64,000 bases of DNA from Streptomyces sp. H39-S7 (GCF_027158205.1 NZ_JAPVLU010000039.1:1-64000), one strand, 5' to 3'; shown: positions 53,605 to 62,766, counted from the first letter of the stretch. The notes: generated by a model not told the origin, from the letters alone. Numbers and translations: made by a program.

Positions 53605-54441
53605 TCAGATCTGCTGGGGCGGTGTCGTCGTGACCGGTGCCGCCTTCGCCTTGGGATTGTGCCGTTCACGGCGGGCCAGCCAGTTCGCGAACCACGACAG
53701 CAGCATGCACATCCCGATGTAGATGGGTGCGATCACCATCACGACCGGGATGAACGGCAGGTCGTAGTCGAGGTTGGTGGCGATGAGCTTGCCGTTGTAG
53801 AGGAACTCCTCGTAGGTGATGAGGTAGCCGAGCGAGGTGTCCTTCAGCGCCACCACCAGCTGGCTGATGATCGCGGGCAGCATGGCGCGGGCCGCCTGCG
53901 GCACCAGGATGTACGTCATCACCTGGGTCTTGCGCATCCCGAGCGCGTAGGCGGCCTCGCCCTGGCCGCGCGACACGGAGTTCACGCCGGTCCTGAAGAC
54001 CTCCGCGAGCACCGAGCCGTTGTAGAGCGTCAGGCCGATGATCAGCGCCATCATCGGCTCGATCTTGAGCGCGATGAAGATGAAGAAGATCATCACCAGC
54101 AGCGGCATCGCCCGGAAGAACTCCACCACCAGGGTGCTCACCCAGCGGATCGGCCGGTGGTCGGAGAGCCGTCCGGCAGCGAAGATCGCGCCGAAGGCGA
54201 GCGAGAGCACCGCCGCCCAGATGAACGCCTTGAGGGTGTTGGCGAGCCCGGTCAGCAGCAGCCGCTGGATGCCCTGGTACTCGAACGGCACCCACTTGGT
54301 CGCCTCGAACTGGCCGGTGTGGAACAGCATGTAGACGATCCAGCCGACCAGCGCCGCCAGCAGGGCGGTGGTGATCCAGGCGTAGAGCCGGTGGCGCGCC
54401 AGCGCCTTCGGACCCGGGATGTCGTAGAGCGCACTGCTCAT
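53605..54441 (-). CDS. gluD: Glutamate-type ABC transporter, permease 2
   Basis: The 278-residue inner-membrane permease has about five membrane segments and the family's EAA loop in ALGMRKTQVMTYILVPQAAR with AMLPAI. An N-terminal extension (about 1-70) contains one extra hydrophobic segment. It forms the channel with GluC for polar amino-acid import. It is the last gene of the gluABCD order. A 73-nt spacer with repeats separates it from gluC. Confidence 0.92.
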   Translation of the reverse strand: MSSALYDIPGPKALARHRLYAWITTALLAALVGWIVYMLFHTGQFEATKWVPFEYQGIQRLLLTGLANTLKAFIWAAVLSLAFGAIFAAGRLSDHRPIRWVSTLVVEFFRAMPLLVMIFFIFIALKIEPMMALIIGLTLYNGSVLAEVFRTGVNSVSRGQGEAAYALGMRKTQVMTYILVPQAARAMLPAIISQLVVALKDTSLGYLITYEEFLYNGKLIATNLDYDLPFIPVVMVIAPIYIGMCMLLSWFANWLARRERHNPKAKAAPVTTTPPQQI

Positions 54442-54514
54442 CGGGCCACCTCGCTACGCCCGGCGGCCGCTGCGCGGCCTACGCACCTCTTCATCGTTCG
54501 CTCGCTGCGCTCGT
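54442..54514. repeat. Intergenic repeat region between gluC and gluD
   Basis: The spacer contains a perfect hairpin GGCCGC-TGC-GCGGCC (54465-54479) and a direct repeat CGCTCG-CTG-CGCTCG (within about 54499-54514). Short GC-rich repeats like these are common between streptomycete genes and may stabilise mRNA or attenuate expression of the last gene. Confidence 0.55.
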
Positions 54515-55159
54515 TCACCGGGCGATCCCCATCTTCTTCTCCAGCACGTTGAAGAGCGCGCTGATCGACAGCGTGATGACCAGGTAGCCGACCGCGATCC
54601 AGATGAAGGACCAGATGATGCTGTAACCCAGCTCGTTGAGTGGCTTGTAGGTACCGAGCAGCTCGGTGACCGAGAAGGACCCGGCGATCGCGGAGTTCTT
54701 GGCGAGCGCGATGAGCGTCGACCCGATCGGGGAGATGACCGCCCGGCCCGCCTGCGGCAGCACCACCAGGTTCAGGGTCTGGATGAACGTCATTCCGAGG
54801 CTGCGGGCGGCCTCGCCCTGGCCCAGCGGCACGGTGTTGATGCCCGACCTGACCGCCTCGCAGATGAACGCCGAGGTGTAGGCGGCCAGCGCGAGGACCG
54901 CGAAGGTGGTGAACGGCAGCCGCACCCCGAACCGCGGCAGGCCCAGCAGCACGGCGAAGAAGAGCAGGGTCAGCGGGGTGTTGCGCAGCACGGTGACCCA
55001 GGTGGTGCCGAAGGCGCGCAGCGCCTTGACCGGCGAGACCCGGAAGCCCGCGATGATCACCCCGACCACCAGCGCCAGCACCCCGGCGTACACCGTCAGT
55101 TCGAGGGTGCCGAGGAAGCCCTCACCGTAGAGGGAGAAGTTGTCGAGCAGTACGTTCAT
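54515..55159 (-). CDS. gluC: Glutamate-type ABC transporter, permease 1
   Basis: The 214-residue permease has five membrane segments and the EAA loop SLGMTFIQTLNLVVLPQAGR. It pairs with GluD, which is the usual heterodimer of polar amino-acid importers. It starts 14 nt after gluB. Together with GluB (binding protein) and GluA (ATPase) it should import glutamate or a related amino acid. Exact specificity resides in GluB. Confidence 0.93.
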   Translation of the reverse strand: MNVLLDNFSLYGEGFLGTLELTVYAGVLALVVGVIIAGFRVSPVKALRAFGTTWVTVLRNTPLTLLFFAVLLGLPRFGVRLPFTTFAVLALAAYTSAFICEAVRSGINTVPLGQGEAARSLGMTFIQTLNLVVLPQAGRAVISPIGSTLIALAKNSAIAGSFSVTELLGTYKPLNELGYSIIWSFIWIAVGYLVITLSISALFNVLEKKMGIAR

Positions 55160-55173
55160 GTGCGGCGGCCCTC

Positions 55174-56073
55174 TCAGTACCGTTCGACGGCGGGCGGGGT
55201 GGGCGCCGGGACCCCGGACAGGCCGAGGGTCGCGTCGTACGCCTTCTTCCAGTCGCCGTTCTTCTCGTGGGCCACGATCGCGTCGTCGAGCGCGAGCCGC
55301 AGAGCGTTGTCGCTCCTGGCCACGCCGACCCCGTAGGGCTCCTTGGAGAACGCCTTGCCGACGAGCTTCATCTCGTCGGGCGCCTTGGCCGCGTATCCCA
55401 GCAGGATCGAGTCGTCGGTGGTGACGGCGTCGACCTGGAAGGTCAGCAGGTTGTCCACGCAGACGGAGTAGGTGTCGTAGGTGACGGGGATGGCGTCGGG
55501 GTAGTCCGACTCGATGCGCTGGATGGGGGTGGAACCGGCGGCGGAGCAGACCTTCCTGCCCTTCAGGTCCTGCGGCCCCTTGATGTCGTTCTCGTCCTTG
55601 CGGACCAGCAGGCCCTGGCCCGCGATGTAGTACGGGCCGGCGAAGCCGACCTGCTGCTTGCGCTTGTCGTTGATCGTGTACGTGCCGACGTAGTAGTCGA
55701 TCTGCCCGTTGCCGAGCGCGGTCTCACGGTTGGCGGAGGCCACCGACTTGTACTGGATCTGGTCGAGGCCGAAGCCGAGTGACGCGGCGAGCATCCGGGC
55801 GATCTCGACGTCGAAGCCGGCGTAGGTGCCGTTGGCGGGGTCGCGCTGGCCGAGGTAGGGCTGGTCGTCCTTGACCCCGATGACGAGCTTGCCGCGCCGG
55901 TGGGCGGAGCTCCACGTCTTCGAGTCGGGGAGCGAGAACTCCCGGTCCACCTTGTAGGTGGGCAGGTCGTCGGAACTGGGCCCCTTGGTGGGCGGGCTGC
56001 CCTGCTTGCCGCAGCCCCCCAGCAGGGCCGCGGCCGCTGCGAGCAGCGCGATGTGCCTGGTAGTACGTCGCAT
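55174..56073 (-). CDS. gluB: Glutamate-type ABC transporter, substrate-binding lipoprotein
   Basis: The 299-residue protein has a lipoprotein signal with lipobox LLGGC and C21 as the anchored residue. The family 3 binding-protein domain includes LVIGVKDDQPYLGQRDPANG, GFDVEIARMLAASLG and VCSAAGSTPIQRIESDYPDA. It binds the amino acid outside the membrane and delivers it to GluCD. It starts 15 nt after gluA. Glutamate is favoured by the gluABCD order seen in Corynebacterium; aspartate or glutamine is possible. Confidence 0.93.
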   Translation of the reverse strand: MRRTTRHIALLAAAAALLGGCGKQGSPPTKGPSSDDLPTYKVDREFSLPDSKTWSSAHRRGKLVIGVKDDQPYLGQRDPANGTYAGFDVEIARMLAASLGFGLDQIQYKSVASANRETALGNGQIDYYVGTYTINDKRKQQVGFAGPYYIAGQGLLVRKDENDIKGPQDLKGRKVCSAAGSTPIQRIESDYPDAIPVTYDTYSVCVDNLLTFQVDAVTTDDSILLGYAAKAPDEMKLVGKAFSKEPYGVGVARSDNALRLALDDAIVAHEKNGDWKKAYDATLGLSGVPAPTPPAVERY

Positions 56074-56088
56074 GGCGGTCCCGGGTCG

Positions 56089-56826
56089 TCAGTGGTGGAG
56101 GATCTTGGACAGGAAGTCCTTGGCGCGCTCGCTGCGCGGCGCGGTGAAGAACTCCTCCGGGACCCGGTCCTCGACGATCAGGCCGTCGGCCATGAAGACC
56201 ACGCGGTTGGCGGCGGAGCGGGCGAAGCCCATCTCATGGGTGACGACGACCATCGTCATCCCGTCCCGGGCGAGCTGCTGCATGACCTCCAGGACCTCGT
56301 TGATCATCTCCGGGTCGAGCGCGGACGTCGGCTCGTCGAAGAGCAGTGCCTTGGGGTCCATCGCCAGTGCGCGGGCGATGGCAACCCGCTGCTGCTGACC
56401 GCCGGACATCTGGGCGGGGTACTTGTCGGCGTGCGACAGCAGGCCCACCCGGTCGAGCAGTTCCCTGGCCCGCTTGTCGGCGTCCGCGCGGCTGCGGCGG
56501 CGTACCTTGACCGGCGCCAGCGCGACGTTCTGCAGCACCGTCTTGTGCGCGAAGAGGTTGAAGGACTGGAAGACCATGCCGACGTCGGCGCGCAGCCCTG
56601 CCAGCTCCTTGCCCTCGGCGGGCAGCGGCCGGCCATCGATGGTGACGGTTCCCGACTCGACCGGCTCCAGCCGGTTGATCGCCCGGCACAGCGTGGACTT
56701 GCCCGACCCCGAGGGACCGATGACCACCACGACCTCGCCGCGGCCGATGGTCAGGTCGATGTCCCGCAGGACATGCAACTGTCCGAAGTGCTTGTTGACA
56801 CCACTCAGGACGATCAGTGGATCCAT
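56089..56826 (-). CDS. gluA: Glutamate-type ABC transporter, ATPase
   Basis: The 245-residue ATPase has Walker A GPSGSGKSTLCR, the signature MSGGQQQRVAIARALAM, Walker B ALLFDEPTSALDPE and the switch histidine in VVTHEMGFA. It energises uptake through GluCD. It is the first gene of the operon; about 200 bases upstream, to the next gene, hold the promoter but no obvious palindrome. Confidence 0.95.
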   Translation of the reverse strand: MDPLIVLSGVNKHFGQLHVLRDIDLTIGRGEVVVVIGPSGSGKSTLCRAINRLEPVESGTVTIDGRPLPAEGKELAGLRADVGMVFQSFNLFAHKTVLQNVALAPVKVRRRSRADADKRARELLDRVGLLSHADKYPAQMSGGQQQRVAIARALAMDPKALLFDEPTSALDPEMINEVLEVMQQLARDGMTMVVVTHEMGFARSAANRVVFMADGLIVEDRVPEEFFTAPRSERAKDFLSKILHH

Positions 56827-57029
56827 GCGCAGCCCAGCTCACTCTCACCACGTCGGACGGTCGGCGAATGGGCAACCTATCCGTTCAAATCCGCATATCG
56901 GGCCGACACGCAGGGTGCCGCCATTAAGCTGATTTGTGGTGCGCGCGCTCGCCGACGGCCCGCGCCGCGGATCGGCGCGGGTGCGTTCCGGGGAGGGTCG
57001 GGTGCGGGCCGGTCGGGTGCGGGCCGGGG

Positions 57030-57281
57030 TCAGCCCAGGACCCGGTTGACCAGGGTGTCGCGTTCCGTCTGCGGGATGGCGGTCCAGCGGGTGCCGCGGA
57101 TCGCGCCTTCGAGAGCGAGCAGGGTGTGCGTGCAGGCGTCCTCGGGAAGGTCCTCACGGATCTTCTCGAAAGCCCGGCCGGCGCCGAGCCGGCGCAGTTC
57201 GCCGGCGTCCTCTACGCCGCCACGGCGCAAGCGGTCGGCAAGGATTGCTCCGATATTCGGCATCTGCTGCAGGGAGTCCAC
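57030..57281 (-). CDS. TfoX C-terminal-domain (helix-hairpin-helix) small protein
   Basis: The 83-residue protein reads LQQMPNIGAILADRLRRGGV then EDAGELRRLG, a helix-hairpin-helix, and continues TLLALEGAIRGTRWTAIPQT, as in the C-terminal domain of TfoX/Sxy-related proteins. The N-terminal TfoX domain is absent. GTG start at 57281 with GGAGG upstream. Stand-alone TfoX C-terminal proteins are common but uncharacterised; a nucleic-acid or protein contact role is likely. Confidence 0.85.
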   Translation of the reverse strand: MDSLQQMPNIGAILADRLRRGGVEDAGELRRLGAGRAFEKIREDLPEDACTHTLLALEGAIRGTRWTAIPQTERDTLVNRVLG

Positions 57282-57433
57282 GTCGCGCCTCCGGTACCGA
57301 TCTGATCAAGTGGTGCGTTTCCGACATCATGCACCGTACGGCCGCGCGCGGAGGCGTCATTGCCCGCCGGACACGCCTGACCGCCGTCCCAGCGCGGTGC
57401 CGCGGCCCATCGGTCCGGGGGCAGGACGGGCCG

Positions 57434-57871
57434 TCAGTTCTCGGACGCCTCGGCGAGTGTCTGGGACAGCTCGGGCGTGCCGCTCTCGGCCCATTCGTGA
57501 CCGATCCCGACCACGTCGATCTCACGGCCCGACTCCAGTCTGACCACCGGCAGGCCGTTCGGCCACACCTGCCAGACGGCGCCGGGCACCGTGCGGACGA
57601 TGACGGTCCCGAGGTAGAGACCGGCATCGTTGCCGAGCCAGGGCAGCACCTCGGGGTCGTCGCGCCACTGCGGGACCAACTGGTCCAGAGCCGTCAACGA
57701 GCCCGGGGAGTCGTCGAGTTCGACCCCGGCGTCCTCGGCCTGGGCGCGCAGCAGATCGCACTCGGCCAGCAACTCCGTGACGCTCGCCGCGTCCGGGTCG
57801 CCACCGCGGACCACGACCCCGGGCGCCTCCGGGTGCCGCTTGCGCCACTTGTCCAGGAAGGGGATGTCCAT
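57434..57871 (-). CDS. Small conserved actinobacterial protein (DUF6278-like)
   Basis: The 145-residue acidic protein begins MDIPFLDKWRKRHPEAPGVV and contains LDQLVPQWRDDPEVLPWLGN followed by DAGLYLGTVIVRTVPG. I believe this is the streptomycete family named DUF6278, from memory. There is no signal peptide or catalytic motif. The pattern of a folded single domain with Trp- and Pro-rich turns suggests a stable cytoplasmic protein. ATG start at 57871. Function unknown. Confidence 0.78.
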   Translation of the reverse strand: MDIPFLDKWRKRHPEAPGVVVRGGDPDAASVTELLAECDLLRAQAEDAGVELDDSPGSLTALDQLVPQWRDDPEVLPWLGNDAGLYLGTVIVRTVPGAVWQVWPNGLPVVRLESGREIDVVGIGHEWAESGTPELSQTLAEASEN

Positions 57872-57945
57872 GCGGTTCAGCGTCGCACCCGGGGCGGTCC
57901 GACTTCTACTGGCGCGCTCGCCCCACGAGGGCCCGGGGCGGTGGA

Positions 57946-58308
57946 TCAGCAGCCGATCGCGTACACCTTGCGCAGGGTCTCGTGCACCGTCCAGGTCGTC
58001 CTGTCCCCCTCGCGCAGGACGCAGACAACGCCGGGGCCGAGTTCGAGCGTGTCGCCGCCCGTCACCTCGACCGTGGCTCGGCCGCTGACGACCACGAACA
58101 TCTCGTCGGCCTCGGTGTCGGTCACCACGCCCGGGGTGATCTGCCAGATCCCCCGCAGCCGGGTCCCGTCCGCCGACTCCCAGAGCACCTTGCCGGTGAC
58201 CTCGGGCGTGCCGGACACGATCTGCGCCGGATCGAGCGGCTCGGGCTCCAGCTCGGCGTCGGGAACGCGGACGGCGAAGCTGGCGGAGGGCAGGTCAACG
58301 GTGCTCAT
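57946..58308 (-). CDS. Cupin-domain protein
   Basis: The 120-residue single cupin has the core GIWQITPGVVTDTEADEMFV followed by VVSGRATVEV and, later, LELGPGVVCVLREGDRTTW. This is the Cupin_3 type (EutQ/ureidoglycolate-like). Typical metal-binding histidines are largely missing, so a binding rather than catalytic role is possible. ATG start at 58308. Function unknown. Confidence 0.85.
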   Translation of the reverse strand: MSTVDLPSASFAVRVPDAELEPEPLDPAQIVSGTPEVTGKVLWESADGTRLRGIWQITPGVVTDTEADEMFVVVSGRATVEVTGGDTLELGPGVVCVLREGDRTTWTVHETLRKVYAIGC

Positions 58309-58422
58309 GAGCGCCGAGCGTACGGCGCGGGACGCGGGGGCGGGAACGACAGGTTGTATACGGTCCCGCGCCCGGCTGTACGCCTCGTAAGCCTCGTAGG
58401 CGGAGCTGTGCGCCCCCGGCGG

Positions 58423-59202
58423 TCAGACCGTGAGGTCGACGACGACCGGCGCGTGGTCGGAGGCGCCCTTGCCCTTGCGCTCCTCGCGGTCGACGTACGA
58501 GTCGCCGACCGCCTTGGCGAAGGCCTCGTTGCCGTAGACCAGGTCGATGCGCATGCCCCGGTTCTTGGGGAAGCCCAGCTGGCGGTAGTCCCAGTAGGTG
58601 TACGGGCGGTCGTACTTGAGCGGACGCGGCACCACGTCGGTCAGGCCCGCCGCGCGCAGGGCGGACAGGGCGGCGCGCTCCTCGGGGGTGACGTGGGTGG
58701 CGCCCTCGAACTGCGACAGGTCCCACACGTCCTCGTCGTTGGGCGCGACGTTGAAGTCGCCCAGCACCGCGAAGGGCCGCCCACCCGCCGCGTCCTCGGC
58801 GACCGCGGCCCGCAGCGCCTCGAACCACTCCAGCTTGTAGCCGAAGTGCGCGTGCCCGACCTCGCGGCCGTTGGGCACGTACACCGACCAGACGCGGACC
58901 GGCCCGCAGGTGGCGGAGACCGAGCGGGGCTCCTGCACGCCCTCGTACTCCGGGCCGCCGGGCAGCCCGGTCACCACGTCCTCCAGGCCGACCTTCGACA
59001 GCAGCGCCACGCCGTTCCACCTGCCGGTGGCATTGACGGCCGCCTCGTAGCCGAGCTCGCGCAGCTCGTCGAAGGGGAACTGCTCCAGCGAGCACTTGGT
59101 CTCCTGGAGGCACAGCACGTCCGTGCCGGTGCTCTCCAGCCAGGCGAGCAGTCGCGGCAGGCGGGCGGTGATCGAGTTGACGTTCCAGGTGGCGATGCGC
59201 AT
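58423..59202 (-). CDS. xth: Exodeoxyribonuclease III / AP endonuclease
   Basis: The 259-residue DNA-repair nuclease begins MRIATWNVNSITARLPRLLA and has the EEP catalytic set: LCLQETKCS (Glu), GDFNVAPNDEDVWD (Asp, Asn) and ASDHAPVVVDL (Asp, His). It cleaves abasic sites and removes 3' blocking groups. I start at ATG 59202, where the family begins; ten extra upstream residues are not conserved in type. Monocistronic, leftward. Confidence 0.95.
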   Translation of the reverse strand: MRIATWNVNSITARLPRLLAWLESTGTDVLCLQETKCSLEQFPFDELRELGYEAAVNATGRWNGVALLSKVGLEDVVTGLPGGPEYEGVQEPRSVSATCGPVRVWSVYVPNGREVGHAHFGYKLEWFEALRAAVAEDAAGGRPFAVLGDFNVAPNDEDVWDLSQFEGATHVTPEERAALSALRAAGLTDVVPRPLKYDRPYTYWDYRQLGFPKNRGMRIDLVYGNEAFAKAVGDSYVDREERKGKGASDHAPVVVDLTV

Positions 59203-59274
59203 GGATCCGAATCTACCGCCCGGCACCGACAACCGCCCCGGGCTGCCCCGGGGCGGTGCGGTCAGGGCGTGCCG

Positions 59275-59922
59275 TCAGCCCAGTTCGACGGATTCGCCCG
59301 GTGCCAGCCGCTGGTGCTCGGCGCCGCCGACGCCGGGGCCGTCGGGGCCGAGCATCCGGCCGTAGACCGTGAACGCAACATCGGTGAGCAGCCCGTCGTG
59401 GACGTCGAAGGCGCGCTGCGGCTTGACCTCGCGCAGATAGTCGACGACCTCGGAGAGCTTGCTCCACGGCGCCTGCAGCGGCAGCAGCAGGGTGTCGACG
59501 GGCCGGCCGGGCACCGTCAGCGCGTCACCTGGGTGGAACACCGAGCCGTCGATGACGTACCCCTGGTTGGCGATCCGCGGGATGTCCGGGTGGATCACGG
59601 CGTGCAGCCGGCCGTGCACCTCGATGTCGAACCCCGCCGCGGTGAAGGTGTCGCCCTCGCCGACGGTGTGCACCCGGCCGGGAAAGGCCGCCGACACCTG
59701 GTCGGCGACGGACTTCAGGGTCCAGACCTGGGCGGCCGGGTTGGCGTCCAGCGCCAGGCGCAGCCGGTCCTCGTTGAAGTGGTCGAGGTGTTCGTGGGTG
59801 ATCAGGATCGCCTCGGCGCCGACCGCGGCGTCCTCCTCCGTGAAGGCGCCGGGATCGATGACGAGCACCTGCCCGTCCTTCTCCAGCCTGACGCAGGCGT
59901 GGCCCTTCTTGGTCAGCTTCAC
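59275..59922 (-). CDS. MBL-fold metal-dependent hydrolase
   Basis: The 215-residue protein begins with GTG at 59922 (VKLTKKGHACVRLEKDGQVL) preceded by GAGGAGC. The metallo-beta-lactamase motif H-x-H-x-D-H is in ITHEHLDHFN, and further metal ligands fit VFHPGDAL and DVHDGL. It resembles UlaG-like hydrolases of unknown specificity. Leftward, 58 nt after pcaDC. Confidence 0.9.
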   Translation of the reverse strand: MKLTKKGHACVRLEKDGQVLVIDPGAFTEEDAAVGAEAILITHEHLDHFNEDRLRLALDANPAAQVWTLKSVADQVSAAFPGRVHTVGEGDTFTAAGFDIEVHGRLHAVIHPDIPRIANQGYVIDGSVFHPGDALTVPGRPVDTLLLPLQAPWSKLSEVVDYLREVKPQRAFDVHDGLLTDVAFTVYGRMLGPDGPGVGGAEHQRLAPGESVELG

Positions 59923-59980
59923 TGTTGCTCCTCGGAACGTGATCAGCGATATCGACGTGCACCGGGTCGTACGGAAACCA

Positions 59981-61252
59981 TCATCGCGGAGGATCGCCGG
60001 CGGCACCGCCGACGGCCGTCTCCTCCTGGATCACCCGCTGCGCGACCCCGAAAGCGGCCTTCGCCGCCGGGACCCCGCAGTAGACGGCCGTGTGCAGCAG
60101 CGTCTCCTTGATGTCGGCGGGGGTGAGGCCGTTGCGCAGCGCCGCGCGGGTGTGGGAGGCGAGGTCGTCGAGATGCCCGCCGGCGGTCAGCGCCGTCAGC
60201 GTGATGATGCTGCGGACACCCCGGTCCAGGCCGGGCCGCGCCCACACCTCGCCCCAGGCGTAACGGGTCATGAACTCCTGGAACTCCCCGGTGAAGTCGT
60301 CCGCCCCCGCGGCGGCCCGGTCGACGTGCGCGTCGCCCAGGACCTCCCTGCGGATCCGCAGGCCCTCGTCGTACGGGTCCACGCGGCCCGCAGGCACCGC
60401 GGCCGGCTGCTCGGCGGCCGGTGGGACGGGCGGGGCCTGGAGGACGGCCGTGGTGGAGGCGGTCACGGACTCGGTCCAGGCGGCGCCGAAGTGCCGCACC
60501 AGCAGTTCGCCGACGGCGCCGGGCTGCTCGACCGGGGTCAGGTGGGAGGCCGCGGGCACCACGGCGAGCTTCGCGTCGGGTATCCCGGCGACCAGGACGC
60601 GGGCATCGGCCGGCGGCGTCGCGGGGTCGTCCGCGCCGGCCACCACGAGGGTCGGGACGGTGATCCGGCCCAGCTCGTCACGTACGTCGTGCGCCGCCAG
60701 CGCCTCGCAGGCGGCGATGTAGCACTCGGCGTCGGTGGTGCGCACCATCTGCACGGCCCATTCGACGATGGCGCCCTGCGCGGCCCGGTAACCGGGGGTG
60801 AACCACTGCTCGGGAACGGTATGGGCGAACTGCCCGAGGCCGTTGGCCCGGACGACGACACCGCGCTGCCGCCAGGAGTCGGCGGTGCCGTGACGGGCGG
60901 CGGCGGAGACGAGGGCCAGCGCCGCGACCCGGTCCGGCCGCGCCAGCGCGATCCGCACACCGACAGCCGCACCGAGCGAGCAGCCCGCGTACCCGAACCG
61001 GTCGATGCCGAGACCGTCGAGGGTGGCGAGCAGCCGCTCCGCCAGCTCGGCCACCGAGGCCGCGGGATCGGCGGGCGCACCGCCGTGACCGGGCAGGTCG
61101 TAGCGCAGAACCCGCCAGTGACGGGTCAGCTCGGGCAGCTGGCGGTCCCACATGTGCCATGTGGTACCAAGGGCGGGACCCAGCACGAGGACCGGGGCGT
61201 ATTCTGGCCCGTCAAAGCGGTATTGGAGGGTCTGCTGCGTCGTCTCGCTCAT
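59981..61252 (-). CDS. Fused 3-oxoadipate enol-lactonase / 4-carboxymuconolactone decarboxylase (PcaDC, PcaL-type)
   Basis: The 423-residue fusion has an alpha/beta-hydrolase lactonase (about 1-265) with nucleophile S92 in AGCSLGAAVG, acid D208 or D209 in VAGADDPATPP and H237 in AASHLTP. A Pro/Ala linker is followed by a carboxymuconolactone decarboxylase domain (about 305-415; RYAWGEVWARPGLDRGVRSI, SHTRAALRNGLTPADIKETL). It performs two consecutive steps of the protocatechuate branch. The start is ATG 61252 with GAGGCGG upstream. The other pca genes are not in the window; directly upstream, 20 nt away, is an integrase, which may have separated this gene from its promoter or partners. Confidence 0.93.
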   Translation of the reverse strand: MSETTQQTLQYRFDGPEYAPVLVLGPALGTTWHMWDRQLPELTRHWRVLRYDLPGHGGAPADPAASVAELAERLLATLDGLGIDRFGYAGCSLGAAVGVRIALARPDRVAALALVSAAARHGTADSWRQRGVVVRANGLGQFAHTVPEQWFTPGYRAAQGAIVEWAVQMVRTTDAECYIAACEALAAHDVRDELGRITVPTLVVAGADDPATPPADARVLVAGIPDAKLAVVPAASHLTPVEQPGAVGELLVRHFGAAWTESVTASTTAVLQAPPVPPAAEQPAAVPAGRVDPYDEGLRIRREVLGDAHVDRAAAGADDFTGEFQEFMTRYAWGEVWARPGLDRGVRSIITLTALTAGGHLDDLASHTRAALRNGLTPADIKETLLHTAVYCGVPAAKAAFGVAQRVIQEETAVGGAAGDPPR

Positions 61253-61272
61253 CCGCCTCACGCTCTCATATC

Positions 61273-62475
61273 TCACAATCTCTCACGACCGCGCGGTATG
61301 TCGTCTCCGGTCCCATGCAGCCCACCCCACACTGTGGCAGCTCCACGAAGATCCTCCACCCCCGGCTTGACGTACCACCTCTTGGTGGTCAGGACGTTCG
61401 CGTGTCCCGCCCAGCGAGCCAACAGGTGGTCCGGCACGCCCATATTGGCGAGGTATGTGAAGCAGGACGCCCGAGCGTCGTACAGGCGCACCTGACGTAG
61501 CCCCAGGGACGCCATGATCCGGTATGCCCGTCGGCGGAGCTGCTTGATGTTTCGTGCCTCCCCCATCTCGTCCACCAAGACGTAGCCGGAGTCAAGGTAG
61601 TCCGGTCCGAGGGCCAGCTTTTCCTTAGCCTGCAGAGACTTGAACGACCGGAGCGCGTCCCATACCGGAACTGGCAAGGGAAGCTCTCGTTCTCCGGCCA
61701 TCGACTTAGTATCTTTTTCCACCACCGTCTTGTTCCCCATCATCGTGCGGGTATTGGCGATGCTGATAGTTCCGGATTCCAAGTCCAAATCCTCCCAACG
61801 GAGTCCGCAGACTTCTGCCGGGCGGAGACCCACTAGCGAAAGCAGGAGGGGGGCGTAGAGCCTATCCATTCTGATTCCCTGCACGAATGCCTGGACCTCC
61901 ACGACGTCCCAAGGTTTTAGTTCCGCCTTGGTTCTACGTTCTTCCTTTCGAGCCCGACGTGGAATCGTAAGATGCTGAGCCACATTCATCGACACAAGTC
62001 GCTTAGTCACGGCACGATTCAGACACTCTTTAAGTCGCGCTAGACTCATGTCCACCGTTGTAACTCCGAGCGGAGTTCCAGCCCGCCCTCCTCGAACACG
62101 CCCGTATTTGCGAGCCCATTTCATCCAGTCCTCCACGTCTCCTTCACTAAGCTCCTGAAGCAGGATCTCACCGAGTTTCCCCCGGACTCGATCCAGGGTG
62201 ATGCGGTAGTTATAGATTGTAGTTTCTTCGAGGTCTTCCGCCTTCTTCTCCAACCATTGGTCAATCCACATGTTGATCGTCAGTTTGTTAGGCGGGACGA
62301 ACGTACCCGAATTTTGCTCACCTTCGATTCGGAATAGTTCTGCCTCGGCTTCACGGAGCGTGGCTCGGGTAACAGTTAGCTGCTTACGCTTACCACTCTC
62401 TCCCCGGCCGATGTCGAGAACGAATCGATACCTCACCTTTCCCGACGAGAGGGTGATCTTCTTTATATCCGTCAA
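61273..62475 (-). CDS. int: Tyrosine recombinase (phage/ICE-type integrase)
   Basis: The 400-residue integrase has an N-terminal arm-binding region, a SAM-like core-binding region (about 65-165, MWIDQWLEKKAEDLEETTIY) and a catalytic domain. Catalytic residues are R218 in LVGLRPAEVCGL, R335 in LYDARASCF (the H-x-x-R motif reads Y332-x-x-R335), H358 in WAGHANVLT and the nucleophile Y368 in TTKRWYVK. Base composition is clearly lower in GC than all preceding genes, with AT-ending codons throughout, so it is acquired. The start is TTG 62475 with GGAAGG upstream. No excisionase gene lies upstream. Its stop is 20 nt from the pcaDC start. It probably marks one end of an integrated element. Confidence 0.93.
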   Translation of the reverse strand: MTDIKKITLSSGKVRYRFVLDIGRGESGKRKQLTVTRATLREAEAELFRIEGEQNSGTFVPPNKLTINMWIDQWLEKKAEDLEETTIYNYRITLDRVRGKLGEILLQELSEGDVEDWMKWARKYGRVRGGRAGTPLGVTTVDMSLARLKECLNRAVTKRLVSMNVAQHLTIPRRARKEERRTKAELKPWDVVEVQAFVQGIRMDRLYAPLLLSLVGLRPAEVCGLRWEDLDLESGTISIANTRTMMGNKTVVEKDTKSMAGERELPLPVPVWDALRSFKSLQAKEKLALGPDYLDSGYVLVDEMGEARNIKQLRRRAYRIMASLGLRQVRLYDARASCFTYLANMGVPDHLLARWAGHANVLTTKRWYVKPGVEDLRGAATVWGGLHGTGDDIPRGRERL

Positions 62476-62766
62476 TTACTCTACCTTCCTTGCCATCCGG
62501 GTTCAGGGCCGAACGCAGGACTCATAGCCAGAGGCGCAACTGCATTACACCCAAAACGAACGCCCGGTAGATGACCCGCTGCACGCAGCACCACCCCGCG
62601 CTGAGGCGACGTACGTCTGGCTCACCGCCAAGTGCAGCCCGGCAGCGTCATCCCGTTACTACTCCATGGTGGTCACGATCGCCGGTTTGGTTAACCGGCG
62701 ATCGTCGTCTATGTTGCGCGCCGTCGACAGCGCACCGCCGTCCGTGGCGTGCCCGCCGCCGGACTA
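62476..62766. other. Gene-poor stretch behind the integrase
   Basis: These 291 bases show no credible gene, no tRNA and no direct repeat matching the pcaDC-side junction. The only marked structure is the hairpin at 62675-62705. An excisionase gene would be expected here in an intact element and is absent. Confidence 0.5.
62675..62705. terminator. Perfect 13-bp hairpin with 5-nt loop
   Basis: ACGATCGCCGGTT (62675-62687) and its exact complement (62693-62705) enclose TGGTT. It lies between the end of the winged-helix frame and the integrase start. It can act as a terminator, or be a recombination or replication site of the element. Confidence 0.55.

Noticed and set aside
61253-61276. An eight-residue longer start for the pcaDC fusion
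   Set aside because: It would overlap the integrase stop and lacks a ribosome binding site; ATG 61252 has GAGGCGG upstream and a typical family start.
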